Shown: positions 47,401-58,902 of the stretch, one piece after another
Layout: each line of letters starts with the position of its first letter
How positions within the stretch are numbered: position 1 is the first letter of the stretch
Source: Hydractinia symbiolongicarpus
Taxonomy: Eukaryota; Cnidaria; Hydrozoa; Anthoathecata; Hydractiniidae
Direction of reading: 5' to 3'
Assembly (NCBI RefSeq): GCF_029227915.1
Contig: NC_079875.1
Coordinates: 23,677,001-23,741,000 of the forward strand
DNA: 64,000 nucleotides
The notes under the pieces: generated by a model
The model's database searches: none
Seen by the model: the letters and a program-made list of their open reading frames with translations, nothing else
Told to the model about the DNA's origin: nothing
Program-made: the position numbers and the translations under genes

Positions 47401-50400
47401 GAAAGAGAAGTCCTTGGATGAAGTTTTTTTTTTGCACTGTTCATATATATGTATAGCAACATTCCACACGCATACCTTTTAGCATAAATGGTCCTAATAT
47501 CTTCAGTCGCCTTTTGGTATAACCTTTCTCTGTAATTTCCTCTATAATAGATAAAGGAAAACAGTACAACACACAATCAAAATATGGCGCTAACTATTGA
47601 ATGCTTCGAAATTTCTTTAAAGCTTGGTTTCCATCAAAGGTCTTTGTCACGTTACTGCTATACATTCATCTACTACAGTCTCTGTATCACACAATGCAAT
47701 GTCCACAGCATTTCCTTTTTTTTGTCGCTCAACTGTTCTGTAACCTTTTTTCCCCTTTTTTAATATAATGTGCAATTTCAAAATTCAAATTTTTTTATTT
47801 TTCTTGCAAAATGTTTGTAGCAAATTGCACAGTATCATGAAAAAAAGACTGTTGTGCATTAAAATATATTTAAACTGTCACACTTCATTAATTACACGAT
47901 TGTTGCACAATGAAAATTTCTTTTATTGTAGATATTTATTTCGGTTTGTCTGTTTCATCATCATCATCATCATTCTCGGCTTAACGTCCGTTTTCCATGC
48001 TAGCATGGGTTGGACGGGGTATATTAATGACCCTCTTCCAATCTGATCTAGACTGTGTTAGATCTAAACTCAACTTCCTCTGTATCAAGTCTGTCCTTAT
48101 AATCTCCTGCCAAGTCTTTCTCGGTCTGCCTCTGGGCTTTGCCCCAGGAACTATCAAGTCTCTACACTTTCTTACCCAATTATCCTCCTCCATTCTTTCC
48201 AAGTGCCCCAGCCAGTTCAATCTTCTTATCTGGATAACATCTTTAATTCTACGGAGACTTAGCCTGCTTCTTAGCTCATCTGAACTCTTTCTGTCTATCA
48301 GACTGGCGTTACACATCCACCTAACCATTCTCATATCATTCCTTTCTAAACGGTCAAGATCTTCCTGCTTCACTGCCCATGTCTCACTACCGTACAACAT
48401 AACACTTCTTACACAGGCCTCATACAACCTACCTTTTACCTCAATTGACAGGACTCTGCTAGTCAACAAAGGAAGTGACTCTCTGAACTTTTTCCAAGCA
48501 GAACCTATCCTGCAAGTAACACTTCTTCCAACACCCCCTTCACTGCCCAACATATCACCTAAGTAACAGAAGTTCTCAACTATCTCTAATGAGCCACTGT
48601 TGTACATCATTAAAGCTGGAAATACTTCATTCTCTATAATCCCACCTTTGCAACGCTTGCATACAAACTGTATGTCAGCTCTTAACCTTCCACTAATACT
48701 ACTACACTTCTTATGTACCCAATGCTTGCAAGTCTGACAAAAAATTGAGTTACTACCAACCCCTTTCCTGCAAACTCCACAAGGCCACTTTCCAACTACA
48801 AGGTCACACTTGGCTGCAATGCTACTAATCATGACTTTAGACTTTGCTGTGTTTACCTTTAGCCCTTTCTCTTCTAGTCCTTGTTTAGTATTCATATTAC
48901 TGTGGAAAGTTTATCATTTCTTTAACATGATATAGTTTAGTAGGCGAAGTTTCGGAAGATCCTTCTTCCATTATCGGGCAAAGTAAAATGATGTTGAGCA
49001 TGTATTTATATAATTGCAGAGGATTGAAATTCATAAAAATTAACCAATCAGAAACGAGCTGATAATTACAGTTAATTACGGTAATTAATTGGGATGAGAA
49101 GAAAATCATTGACAGAGAATCCAGAACAACGGCCAGAAAGATTAAAGAAACCATCAACAGTGTAGCACGTAATAAACACATAAACAGCATCTCGTATCAA
49201 CTTCCTAAGATTTGGTTACCAGCCCAACAGAAAAAGTAGTTACCTACATCTAGGTCAGAAAATGTTAAGTTTGATGGGAGAAGGATCTCCTGAAACGCCG
49301 CCTACTAAACTATGATGTTCAAGAAATGATAAACTTTCCAGAGAAATTTTCTTGTTCGGAAATATTATTTATTTTTGTGTTTTGATATTGACAACACTGC
49401 AACTACAACCCAAACTCTTACCATTTTCAAGTTCCTCTTTCAATATTTCTAATTGTTCAACGACATGCTGTGGCAAAACTTCTAGTTCAGGCTCAATCAA
49501 ATTTCCTCGCTCGTCTGCCGATGACGCACCACCACCTAAAATAGCAAATTTTTATCAGAGAAAAATCGCTGTACATTTAACGCAGATTTTTTATTTTTTT
49601 TTATTTCTGGCCAATTATATTTAGACCAACCAATAACCAACATGGATAATGATGCATTGTATACGCCATGTTAAATTATCCGTTCATGACATGACCATAC
49701 CTTATGTCACATTATTATCCAAGCATAAAAATCCATTATTTTGAAAAAATATAGTGCGTGGAACTCCTTTTTTTCTGACATTTTGAAAAGAGTTTGCATC
49801 TGTGTTACATTATTATTAATGGTTATCTTGAAAACAGGAAATTTTTGCCGAAACTCTTTTTACATTCCTGGGGTCAAAAAATAAATTGCGATTAATAGAG
49901 TTTTTCTCTGAACTGTAGAACTTTAAAATGCAATTTTGCACAAGTTAATTTTGCAAAGAGGTCGAAAATTACAAAAATAAATTCCACAAAAACTTCCTGC
50001 CAAAATTTCATCCCTTACGGTATACAATAATAGACATAGACAATCCAATACGAAGTAACAAAAATTTAAAACTTGCCTGGAATCAGGTAAGGAGCAATCA
50101 AAGAGGAGCGTCTTTTCTGATAGCCTTTGTCTGTTAAATCACCTAAACAGAATGAAATGATGATAGTGATTTAAATTAAATACATAGGGTTGCTACCCAA
50201 TCTAATGAAGCAAAAACCTTGAGTGACATTGCGTGACTTTTTTTGGTTGAAATCCCTGCTATGATACTGATACATTTTTTTCAATTTTATAATTAAGTAC
50301 TAAAATTATTGGAAAACTACTAGTCAAACCATTAGAAAAGAATAAAGCAGTTTGATTTACATTCATATTTTATCACCACAAAGTTTTTTTATTAGCCTTC

Positions 50401-52924
50401 AGGTGTGATTTTTTTCTCCACCCCACACACCAGAAACATCAAAAAAAAAATGTTTTAACATTGGAATTACAAAAATACATTATAGGCACACCCTTAAAAA
50501 TAAATTGCAACATTATATAGTTAATTTTTTTGTATTATTTTGAAGTGCAGAACGAGTTATGACTTTTCTAAAAATTTGAAGACCTGTAGAAGTTATATAC
50601 TTTATTCGGAGAAACTTTCGCGAGAGAAACTTCCGCAAATTTTTTTTTCGTTTTTTGGCCTCTTTCGCGAAACTTTGTCTCGCGAAACTTTCAAAAATGG
50701 CCAATGGCGAAAGTTTATCCACTAAAATTTTTAAAAAATTTGCTGGTTTTAAAAGTTATTTTTTCACTTGCACTTCCCGTAACAAGGTTGGAATAAACTT
50801 AGAAATAAACAAAAGCGTGATGTTCAAATGTATTTATGCTTATAACCGAGTTACTGGCGAAGCAGATGATGATGACGATGCATGAAAGCCGGAAGAAGAC
50901 AAGCTTAGAAATGTGTTTCATCTGTTTTGTTATTTTGACTATGAACCCAATTTGTAAACAGAAATTTTTACATACCATTAGAAAAAAAATACATTGTTAA
51001 AAAACACTTCTTCCTTCTTCTATCATAAGAAATATAGGCAACATTTTTTTATAAGAACAGAAAAGATAAGTTCAAATCCAGATCGCCAAAACTTTCCAAT
51101 TTTAGATGTCACAAAAGTTTATCTCGCAAAAATTTTTGAATTTGTAGATTCGCGAAAATTTATCCAAAAAAATTTGCGAGTTTTTGGACTCACGAAAGTT
51201 TCTCCAAATAAAGTACTAGAAATAAATATATTTTAATTTCTTTAGTTTCTTTTTTTTTGGCTATCTGTCGCCTTGATTGTTAATCCCCAGAGAACTAAAA
51301 ACCAGGCTATTTCAAAATAATTGTGTTCAGTAGTAAGTAAAAAGACAGCCCTGCCTTTCATGAGCACTGAGGCAGAGTTTGCCAAAATTAACCAATAAAT
51401 CAGGGGCAAAACAAAACAACAACAATTATGGCCACTAATTATGATAATTATATAATGTTAACCACATTATTAGAATGCATAATCAGGGTCATCACTCCAA
51501 TAGGAAAGAGTGCACAAAAAGCATTAAGATGGAAACACAGCTACAAATGCTTTCCCTTTTCAATAATTTTTCTGTTATGGCATCAGCAACCACGTGGTCA
51601 ACTTTGGTCTGGGTTTATAGATGATTGTGAGAATAAGGCTTTTTCGTACAACAGCATCACAACCTCAACCTTAAAAAATATGCTATCAAGGTGATTATGC
51701 ACATTAAAGAGCATCCAAAAAGTAAGACTTGGAATGCTAAAAAATGCTAAAATTGACAAAAAATGCAATAAAATATCTGCATGAAACGAACTCTGTTCTA
51801 TGAACACATACCTTCTTTAAATTCAGCTTCAAGATTTTCTAAATCTTGTTGTACGTTGATTGGCAAGTTAATTACTTCTGGTTCAAGCATTAATCCATCT
51901 GTTATAAAAAAAATAAGAGTAAAATCAGGCTTAAAGTATTCTATATATAAATATATATATACTTAAGGGCTCCACCTAGATGTGTGGCACAGTTCATGGT
52001 TTTTATAAAGCACTCAACGCAGTGTTTAACACCGGTTCAAACATTTACTTGTGGCATTTACTTGTGTTACATAATATATATAGCTATACTAGCCGGTGAA
52101 ACCGGCTAGTATAGCTATATATATTATGCAAAATATGTATAGAGTCCAAGACTCATTAGTTTTAGAATGTAAACAAGTGTAGTGATTTATATATCACTAA
52201 TTTAGAGTGTTACCCTGTCAGCTTATCCCAGAAGGCACCAAAAAGGCATTTCTAGAGTCTTGAAGCTTGATTTGAGGTACAGAAACCTTTAAAATTCTGC
52301 TTAACTAGACAAGGCCTTGTGCAGGGATGAAACCCACAACTTTTAGACATAAGATATATAGCTAGCTGTAGATTAGCTAGCTAAATCCTGCTTCCGAAAA
52401 CTGTGGCTTGTGTACGTGACATGGAAAAGCTGGCTATATATGTGTATATGCTATATAGATATATGAGTAGAAATCAAGCAAATAGGTAGTAGCTAGCTCT
52501 ATATACCTTTTTGAATACCTGAAATACTTCTTCTTGATATTCTAAATATACATGAAAGACAGAAGTCAGTTACACAATTAGAAGATTGTAAACTTCATTA
52601 CTATGCATAAATAAAAATGTTTTGATAATCTAGTAAAATGAAAGTGAAACTTAGCAATAAAAGTCAAGCATTTAGCCAGTACTGAAGCTAGCTTTGACTA
52701 GCTGCTGGCCAACTTGACAGCCACATACAGCTCATATGGTGAAATGTTTTTGATTGACTTTGGTATCTAAACCGTGGCAAATGCAAGCAGTGGATGGATG
52801 GTTGATAGAAGAAGCATCCTTTTATAAATATTCGATTTGTGGGTTCGTTTTGCACTTCCAAGAAAACACGCCGTTCCTACCTTTCCGAAACAACAAAGTT
52901 CGAAGGCGACGAAACATCGGCCAT
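44440..52924 (-). CDS. Three DMAP1-binding-type repeats fused to five zinc fingers
   Basis: Eleven exons join in phase: 52924-52881, 52541-52519, 51898-51812, 50142-50077, 49535-49422, 47541-47476, 47172-47035, 46652-46458, 46051-45878, 45062-44851, 44769-44440, giving 482 residues. ATG at 52924 has a good context (AAAATGGCC). Residues about 30-73, 89-133 and 135-179 are three copies of a motif L-P-x(6)-L-x(3)-L-(E)G-(D/E)-(L/I)-T-(D/E)-K-G-Y-x-K-(R/K)...P-(Y/F), the pattern of the DMAP1-binding domain of DIP2 and GNPTAB. Residues about 221-300 are three C2H2 fingers (start FKCEVCGEVF), 306-329 a C2HC finger, 367-393 a finger with unusual C-x5-C spacing. The tail is acidic then Ser-rich. Likely a nuclear regulator linking DNA to a DMAP1/DNMT-type complex; that role is inference. 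Confidence 0.9.
45218..45283. repeat. 18-bp tandem repeat, about 3.5 copies
   Basis: Units AAAAGATAATCGCTTTAA / GAAGGATAATCGCTTTGA in an intron of the zinc-finger gene. Confidence 0.85.
47955..48897 (-). mobile_element. 5'-truncated LINE, C-terminal end of reverse transcriptase
   Basis: About 304 codons remain open on the minus strand. They include the end of the RT domain (EKGLKVNTAKSKVMIS), an unusual Cys/His cluster (C-x2-C...C-x2-C...H-x2-C-type, GSNSIFCQTCKHWVHKKC), FCYLGDMLG, LYGSETWAVKQED, and the common C-terminal run GRPRKTW. The element ends in a (GAT)n tail, as RTE-like elements do. It is inserted in the same orientation as its host gene, in the intron between exons 49422-49535 and 47476-47541. 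The frame is open across the remaining part, so insertion is fairly young. Its 5' truncation point meets the TIR element at 48903. Confidence 0.85.
48903..49340. mobile_element. DNA transposon remnant or MITE with about 70-bp TIRs
   Basis: Left end TGGAAAGTTTATCATTTCTT and right end AAGAAATGATAAACTTTCCA are exact complements. Pairing continues with mismatches through TAGTTTAGTAGGCG and GGAGATCCTTC for about 70 bp. The roughly 290-bp core has no recognisable transposase. No certain target duplication was seen. It abuts the LINE remnant. Confidence 0.75.
52070..52128. repeat. Perfect 28-bp palindrome with a 3-nt loop
   Basis: Arms 52070-52097 and 52101-52128 are exact complements around GAA. 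It lies in intron 2 of the DMAP1-repeat/zinc-finger gene. It could be a short foldback element, a cruciform-forming site or a small hairpin RNA. Confidence 0.93.
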
Positions 52925-53432
52925 TTTAACCTTCATCAAACTTCGACATATCGAAACTGTATCGTATTTTCAAGCAAATAGGGCGTAAATAGGTAGATAG
53001 AACGGTCGTTAGAAAAAACCTTTGTTAAATCTTAGCATAATGTGAGGGACATAAATAAGAATAATCTCCTACTTCACTTCTTTTTTTTTAACTCTATGCA
53101 TGTGCATGCCTTAACTATTCCTAAAACGCATCAATTTACTGCGATAAAGAAACAGGGTGTCATATTTACCCCCTGATACCTCAGAACCCGTAAATTGAAC
53201 CGGCGACAAACATACCCGCGCATTGCCAAGCCGTCCCTGTCCGGAAAAACGTAAAACCCTGGAAACAAGGTTGAATTGTTTTAGCAACCTAGGCTTCCTT
53301 AGCATTTCTTATTAGGTCGGTGCAATGTGACAATGTTCAAGTTGATAAAGCATGATTCTTCTTTTTTTGCTTGCAATGTAACTGTGACGATAAGACAAGT
53401 CAATTAAAACACTTAAAAACACTCAAAAACAA

Positions 53433-53520
53433 CTGCATCCCTAGCCCAGGGTTTTTTGCATTTTCGACATTCAAGTGAGCGGCTCTGACACCAGACAATA
53501 AACCCTGGGGACGAGGATGT
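53433..53520. mobile_element. Degraded MITE related to the CAACCTCGT family
   Basis: Left CATCCCTAGCCCAGGGTTT and right AAACCCTGGGGACGAGGATG pair imperfectly. The outer CAACC/GGTTG bases are mutated to CATCC/GGATG on both ends, which suggests a subfamily rather than random decay. Confidence 0.5.
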
Positions 53521-54278
53521 ATATAAAAAGTGAATGTGAATTTATACTGCAAATAATCAGGACTTAAATTATTTTAATGAGTTAAAAATAAGCATGCTGC
53601 TAAAATGTAAGACACAACCGTTAATAACACCAAATGACATTCTAAAAACCCAGCCATGCTCGAATAACACCCAGGGGCAAAATCCGCGCAAAAAAAGGCC
53701 ATATTCAAAAATGAACGCCCAGAATATTATGTTCTAGAAAATAAAAATACTCCCAAGGGTTGCATGTAGCTGTTGTAGTATATTAAAAAATAAACACTTT
53801 AGCAGACTTTGTTTCCTTAATTCAAAAACACCCTTACAAAGGACAGCAGTACTCCTAAATTGTAAAACGCGGTGCTTTTATGTTGAGATTTCTCGACAAA
53901 AAGTACTGACCTTCAAAACACATAAAACATATGTCTAACTGAATTCAAAGGGTACACCGATAAAGACAGACTTCTGACTGCTTGTGCAACACTTTAATTA
54001 ATACATGCTTTTTATAAAGAAGTGAAAACTCGAAATCAGGCGAAAAATACAACCTGATTTAGAGTACACTCACGTACACCTGCATGTATAACGTTATGCT
54101 TATTAGAGAAACAAATTTCTTTATCAAGAAAATTGGTACACTCTATGTGTATGCAAAAGAAAATCGGATGAGAAGTTAGGAATATCCTAAGAATACCACA
54201 ACATAATTTTAAATCGAAGAGTTGGTACACAGAACCTTAAACAAAAGGGATGGAATTCCAAAAAAAATTCTAAAGAAA

Positions 54279-54412
54279 CTAGTCGTTAGCCCGTAGAAAA
54301 ATCCACGGGTTCGCCCGTCCTTGTTATACCGCATTGCGTGCGTCTCGCTACCTGCGCAGCTAAGCTACCATTTTGCGTGACAGACAGACGTATACGGGTA
54401 TTATAATATAGA
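54279..54412 (-). mobile_element. Helitron-like element, minus orientation
   Basis: On the minus strand it runs from TCTATATTATAATACCCG to the CCACGGG-type hairpin and CTAACGACTAG, inserted between A and T. It matches the 12212 and 13117 copies closely apart from one mismatch in the terminal stem (CTACGGG). Confidence 0.78.
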
Positions 54413-55543
54413 TAAAAATTCGCGCGGATATAACTCGCCAGATTTAGGCTAAAAATCACGCAATCGTTTCTTTTTTAAAGTACCATTACAACCTAAATCA
54501 AAAATACATTTCAGCGACAATCTTATGTCTAAATTGAACTTGAGCACTACTGGATTGAAAATTTGGTTCGTTTTTGTATTTTTGTATTTTAATATCTCAT
54601 AGTTGATTGATCACGATTTATGGCTAATAGATTACATGTCGGTATTCCAGTCTTATGGCGACTGGCGGGAGAGATTACTTTATCAATTTCTTCATCAAGG
54701 AAGAAATCATTTCTCAATTCAAGTTAGATCTGAAAAGTCGATTAAATTTGTCAATTTAAAACGATCGTGCATTCTACGGCTTCATCATCAATTTCCACAA
54801 ATTTTTAAAAAACGAGTCATTTTGTTGAATGATACAACATGAGTCTTTTCATTCAATAACATTATGATTTTTTTTAGATATTATTATAATCACAGAATAA
54901 ACGTTTTTTTTTACACAGTTGTTTATTTATTTCTCATTTAAATAATGTTGGGACGTATTCGTTTGACGTCGTGAAAAAACATTTGTTTGCTCGTACTCAA
55001 GGTAGCTTAGTGGTAAGGATACTTTGTTGAAACAACTTCTTAGCATAAAATTTATCATCAAATGGAATGACATATTTTACGCATGGTATTAACATCATAT
55101 ATACTTGATCCAAATTGTATGGAATAATTTGAATTCTGTATACTCTGTATTTTGGTATCCAGTTTCAATAAGTTTAATATTTGTACACGACTTTTCCTCC
55201 TCATGTACAGGTAATGATCAACTTTCTGTTTATTATTTTCACCGAAGCTACAATCATGACAACGCTACGTATCTAATCATATTTTAAATATCTCTTTACA
55301 TATCTATCCTCCTAGCGTCTCATAGATTGATTAATTTAAAGTCAATTTTGTACCAACCCTTGTACCACCCCTTGTACCACCCGGCTTTTTAATTTTTAAT
55401 AAAGTTCATGAAATATTTGAGTATTTAGCAGCAAATAGAAACCATACTGTTTGCGTAAGGTTTGGCCATGTTTGTTTACCTTTGTATCGACAGACATGAC
55501 TGTCAACAAACGTTGCTTTATTGACAATGACGTTTTGAAGGCT

Positions 55544-55550
55544 TATAAAA
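55544..55550 (+). promoter_or_regulatory. Putative TATA box of the first ShKT gene
   Basis: TATAAAA lies 59 bp before the ATG at 55609. Transcription would start around 55570-55580, leaving a 5' UTR of about 30-40 nt. Confidence 0.5.
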
Positions 55551-55608
55551 ACGGTTGCATGTTCACATCAGATAGCATTGTTGTAAGGAAGAATTCTGAA
55601 TAGACGAA

Positions 55609-58600
55609 ATGTTACGTGTGGGTATTGCGTTATTCCTGTTTCTTGGTTTGGCTACTGCTGCGTTTCACGATGACATGAAAGCGCTGGAGAAAGGTATAGT
55701 ACATTTATTTTAAATGGGTTTCTATTTTTTGATCTATTTTTTCTGTAATCCTAAATTTTCGTATGTTTTTTCAAAATGGCAACCTTCACAAAAGTATTGG
55801 ATGTTGTTGCCACTCGCCATGGAATTTATATGTTTGTAACTAAGTTTCGTATTTAAAGAAACGAAACACCTTTGATTCTCAATTTATTTAATATTTTAGA
55901 TTAGTATGGGCTACAATCCTCTAGGAGCCAAAATACAGGCTAATTTTTATTACCTTAAATAGCGTATTTGCAGATTTTTTCAGTCATAGTTATTTTTATC
56001 AAACTTCGAGAGATCGTTTTGTAATTATCTTTTCTTAACGTATGATTCTTGTTACATTTTATGGATCAGGCGCACATTTTTGAATTCAAGTCCATCCCAT
56101 GTCAGCAATAATACTATTGAAATAAAGGATAAAATATTTTGATCATAAATAGTTTTATTATTTCTTTTTTCTTCTTTTATTTTTAGAATTGGAATCGCTT
56201 CATTTAAAAAGAGCGTCGAAAAAATCCATAAATGGTAAGGTTTTTATAGGCAATGTGACACTGGATGATAGACTGGTCATATTATTGTCTTAATGTTTGT
56301 TTGTTTATTAAGATATGACAACAGAAGAGCTAATCAATGAACTGAAGAGAGAAGTGAACAAAATTGGCACAAGTAAGCACTGGTTCCCAGATCTCTCACT
56401 AAAGCACTAGTGCTCAGACCTCCCATTGAAGCGCTAGTTCTCAGACCTTTTAGTTTATACGAATGAATGACTTTTTATGCATATTTTAATTTTAGTAAAG
56501 TAGGCGAAACAGGAGATAACTATCAAGAGTTCAGCTCTTCCCCTTTCTGTTTTTATAACTTACTGTTTGGGTTTACCTCTTGATATACCGTCAACCTATT
56601 TCTCAAAATGGTCTGGTCTATGACTAAAAACTACGGGCACTTTCTAGCTGAAGTAAAACTCTCACCATGCCGGTAAAATCCTAAGGTAAAACAGCCTTTT
56701 TGATATCATTTTGTATCTTTAGGTCATCATGCAACTTTCAGATCAAAATTTGATGATATTCTCACCAAGAAATCTGATGAAGGTTTGTCGTTTCTTTTGT
56801 TGAGGGAAAGGGTGAACAGAAGGCCGTTAGATAAAATATGTTTACTTTCATAAAAATGGTTTATTTGGTCAGGGATTCATGAGGTGAAAGATCAAAGCAG
56901 GGAAACAATATTACTTTTAAACATTTTTTTCCAAGTTTTTCTATTTTCCATTTGAATCAGAAGTAATATTTTCACAAAGTTCAAACTTTGATATCGAGAA
57001 CAATTTCTGGGTTTTTTGATTAACTTTTCGCGAGAATTAAAATCTTGTAATTCAGGAAATTAAATTCTCTCTAGATTCACTTCTGAAAACCTTGTTTTTA
57101 GTTAAATTTGGAGATAATAAGTTATTGTATTGGTTTACCAATTTTTGACCCCGCCCGCACTTTGTTTAATGTATCTTCAATAAATAAATAAATAAATATT
57201 TCTTTCTTTTTTTCTTTGAATTTGCGCCAGTTGTAAAAGTGCAATAGAAGCTTTAGTCGAGGACTTTCTACCAGGTCCTGAAAACCCTTAAGTTAATGAT
57301 AGAGATAACGATTCCTTAAAAAATCTGATTATACTTTGATAAATGACGAAAATTCTTCCAACTATTTATCGTAAATTTGAGATAAACATGCAAATTATGC
57401 CTTTGCTGCAAATCCTGGTAATTGGCCATACTAGAAAATAAATTCTCTCGAAATTTATTAAAACTCTCCTTTTTCCCCCAAGCATTTGTTTCAAGTCCGC
57501 TTGTGATTATGTAATGTAATGTTTTTGGTATTTTTATCGCCAAAATAAATTCTCTTGAATCTCGACATTGCAGAGCGTCAAAAAAACACAATTCCGCTAA
57601 TGCTTAATTCTGTTCTTTAGAGATAATGTGGGAAAACACACTTTCATCCATGCAAGCTGAGGAAAACTATAAGCGAGAAGGTCTGTTCATACGGATTTTT
57701 TCTATATATATTTTTTCCCAACCCAAATACTGTATTAAAATTTTTGGATTTTTAGGAAGCCTTTACATGAAGTTTTATTTGAAGTGAAGTGAATTTTTTT
57801 TACGTAATTAATTGTTTACATGATTTTCGCGCGAAATTCGATGTTGATTTCGGAAAACGTGAAATTTTATTTCGCCCTCAAAATATTCATGTAAACATAA
57901 ACACGATTTAACCGAAATTGCACATGTGTGTAAAGCTATCACGCATGTAAATAACGTTACGGCGCATGCGCAGCTCACACAATCCCGATATGAAAAACCC
58001 AATCATTTTTTTTTTCGGGTACATGTAAAGGCTGCCTGAGAAACAGTAAATTTTTGTATGTTATGAAAAGAATAAGAAAAGAAAACAAAGTTAAAATAAA
58101 TTTAACCTTACGAAAACTTTATTTAGATGATGTATGTCTTGATCTCAGAAATGATTGCAATGAGCTGAAACCATACTGCGAGTCTCATAAAGCAAAGCTG
58201 GCGGACTCATGTAAGCGAACGTGCGGTTGGTGTCCGAAGACATGCAAAGACAAATATGAGTCTTGCAAAACTTTTGCATCAAGTGGTCAGTGTCAGAAAC
58301 AAACAGAACGTATGTCCGAAATTTGCCCGAAAGCTTGCGGTTTTTGTAGAGTACCGGCACCGTCTAAGTGTTCACAGTCACAGTATGGTTGTTGTTGGAA
58401 CAAAGAAACCAGTAAACAGGACAAGGAAGGTTCGAACTGTCCAGGTAAAATTTCTAATTTTGGTGGTACTGCTTAGTGATGATTTGAACCATGGCTTTTA
58501 ATTTTTATCAAAGTTTTTAATTAATTTATTTTCATTTTCTTATTCTGTAGCATGCAAAGATCAATACAAATATGTGTGCAACACGTTTGATGTCGACTGC

Positions 58601-58902
58601 GGATCCTTCCTTTCTGCGGGTGACTTTATGAGGAGATATTGTCCAAACACGTGCAATATTTGCAGCAGTAAGTTATTTGAAGTTGCTAATATTTCTAAGC
58701 TTAACAGTAAAAGAACGATCGATTTTAATATGGTTCTTTTTTCTCATGGTTATCTTTGTCACTTTGTCTTACAGACACAGCATGCACAGATGCACCTACA
58801 AAAGCTTTCTACTGCCCCTTGTGGAAGAAGCAGCTGGATTGGTGTACCACAAAGAAAGACGTCATGACACAATACTGTCCCAAAACATGTGGTTATTGCT
58901 GA
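55609..58902 (+). CDS. Secreted multi-ShKT protein, complete
   Basis: Eight exons, all introns phase 1: 55609-55693, 56187-56234, 56313-56372, 56723-56782, 57621-57680, 58127-58444, 58551-58667, 58775-58902, giving 291 residues. A signal peptide (MLRVGIALFLFLGLATA) is followed by about 85 charged residues from five small exons, probably a helical propeptide or stalk. Exon 6 carries two six-cysteine ShKT domains (CLDLRNDC...CKRTCGWC and CKDKYESC...CPKACGFC) and a QYGCCWN segment like the papilin-type cassette. Exons 7 and 8 each carry one more ShKT domain (ending CPNTCNIC and CPKTCGYC). ShKT domains occur both in K+-channel-blocking venom peptides and in many non-toxic secreted proteins. The Lys-Tyr dyad of channel blockers was not assigned here, so toxicity is not claimed. 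It is paralogous to the next gene. Confidence 0.9.
57752..58037. mobile_element. Small TIR element (MITE) in the ShKT gene intron
   Basis: Left AGGAAGCCTTTACATGA and right TACATGTAAAGGCTGCCT are near-complementary ends about 285 bp apart. The core is rich in GCGAAATT and ATTTCGC words. No coding capacity; target duplication uncertain. Confidence 0.6.

Larger units (their letters stand above)
52925..55608. other. Intergenic spacer with repeats
   Basis: Lies between divergent genes. It contains a degraded CAACCTCGT-family MITE (53433-53520), a half-element near 53230-53280 (GTAAAACCCTGGAAACAAGGTTG), a Helitron-like element (54279-54412) and a TATA box (55544). No exon was supported. Confidence 0.5.

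Noticed and set aside
47997-48566. A plus-strand frame of 189 codons
   Set aside because: Antisense shadow of the LINE reverse-transcriptase remnant.
54985-55040. tRNA-like stretch GTAGCTTAGTGGTAAGG
   Set aside because: Only an A-box-like word; no B box and no cloverleaf, so no tRNA or SINE is called.
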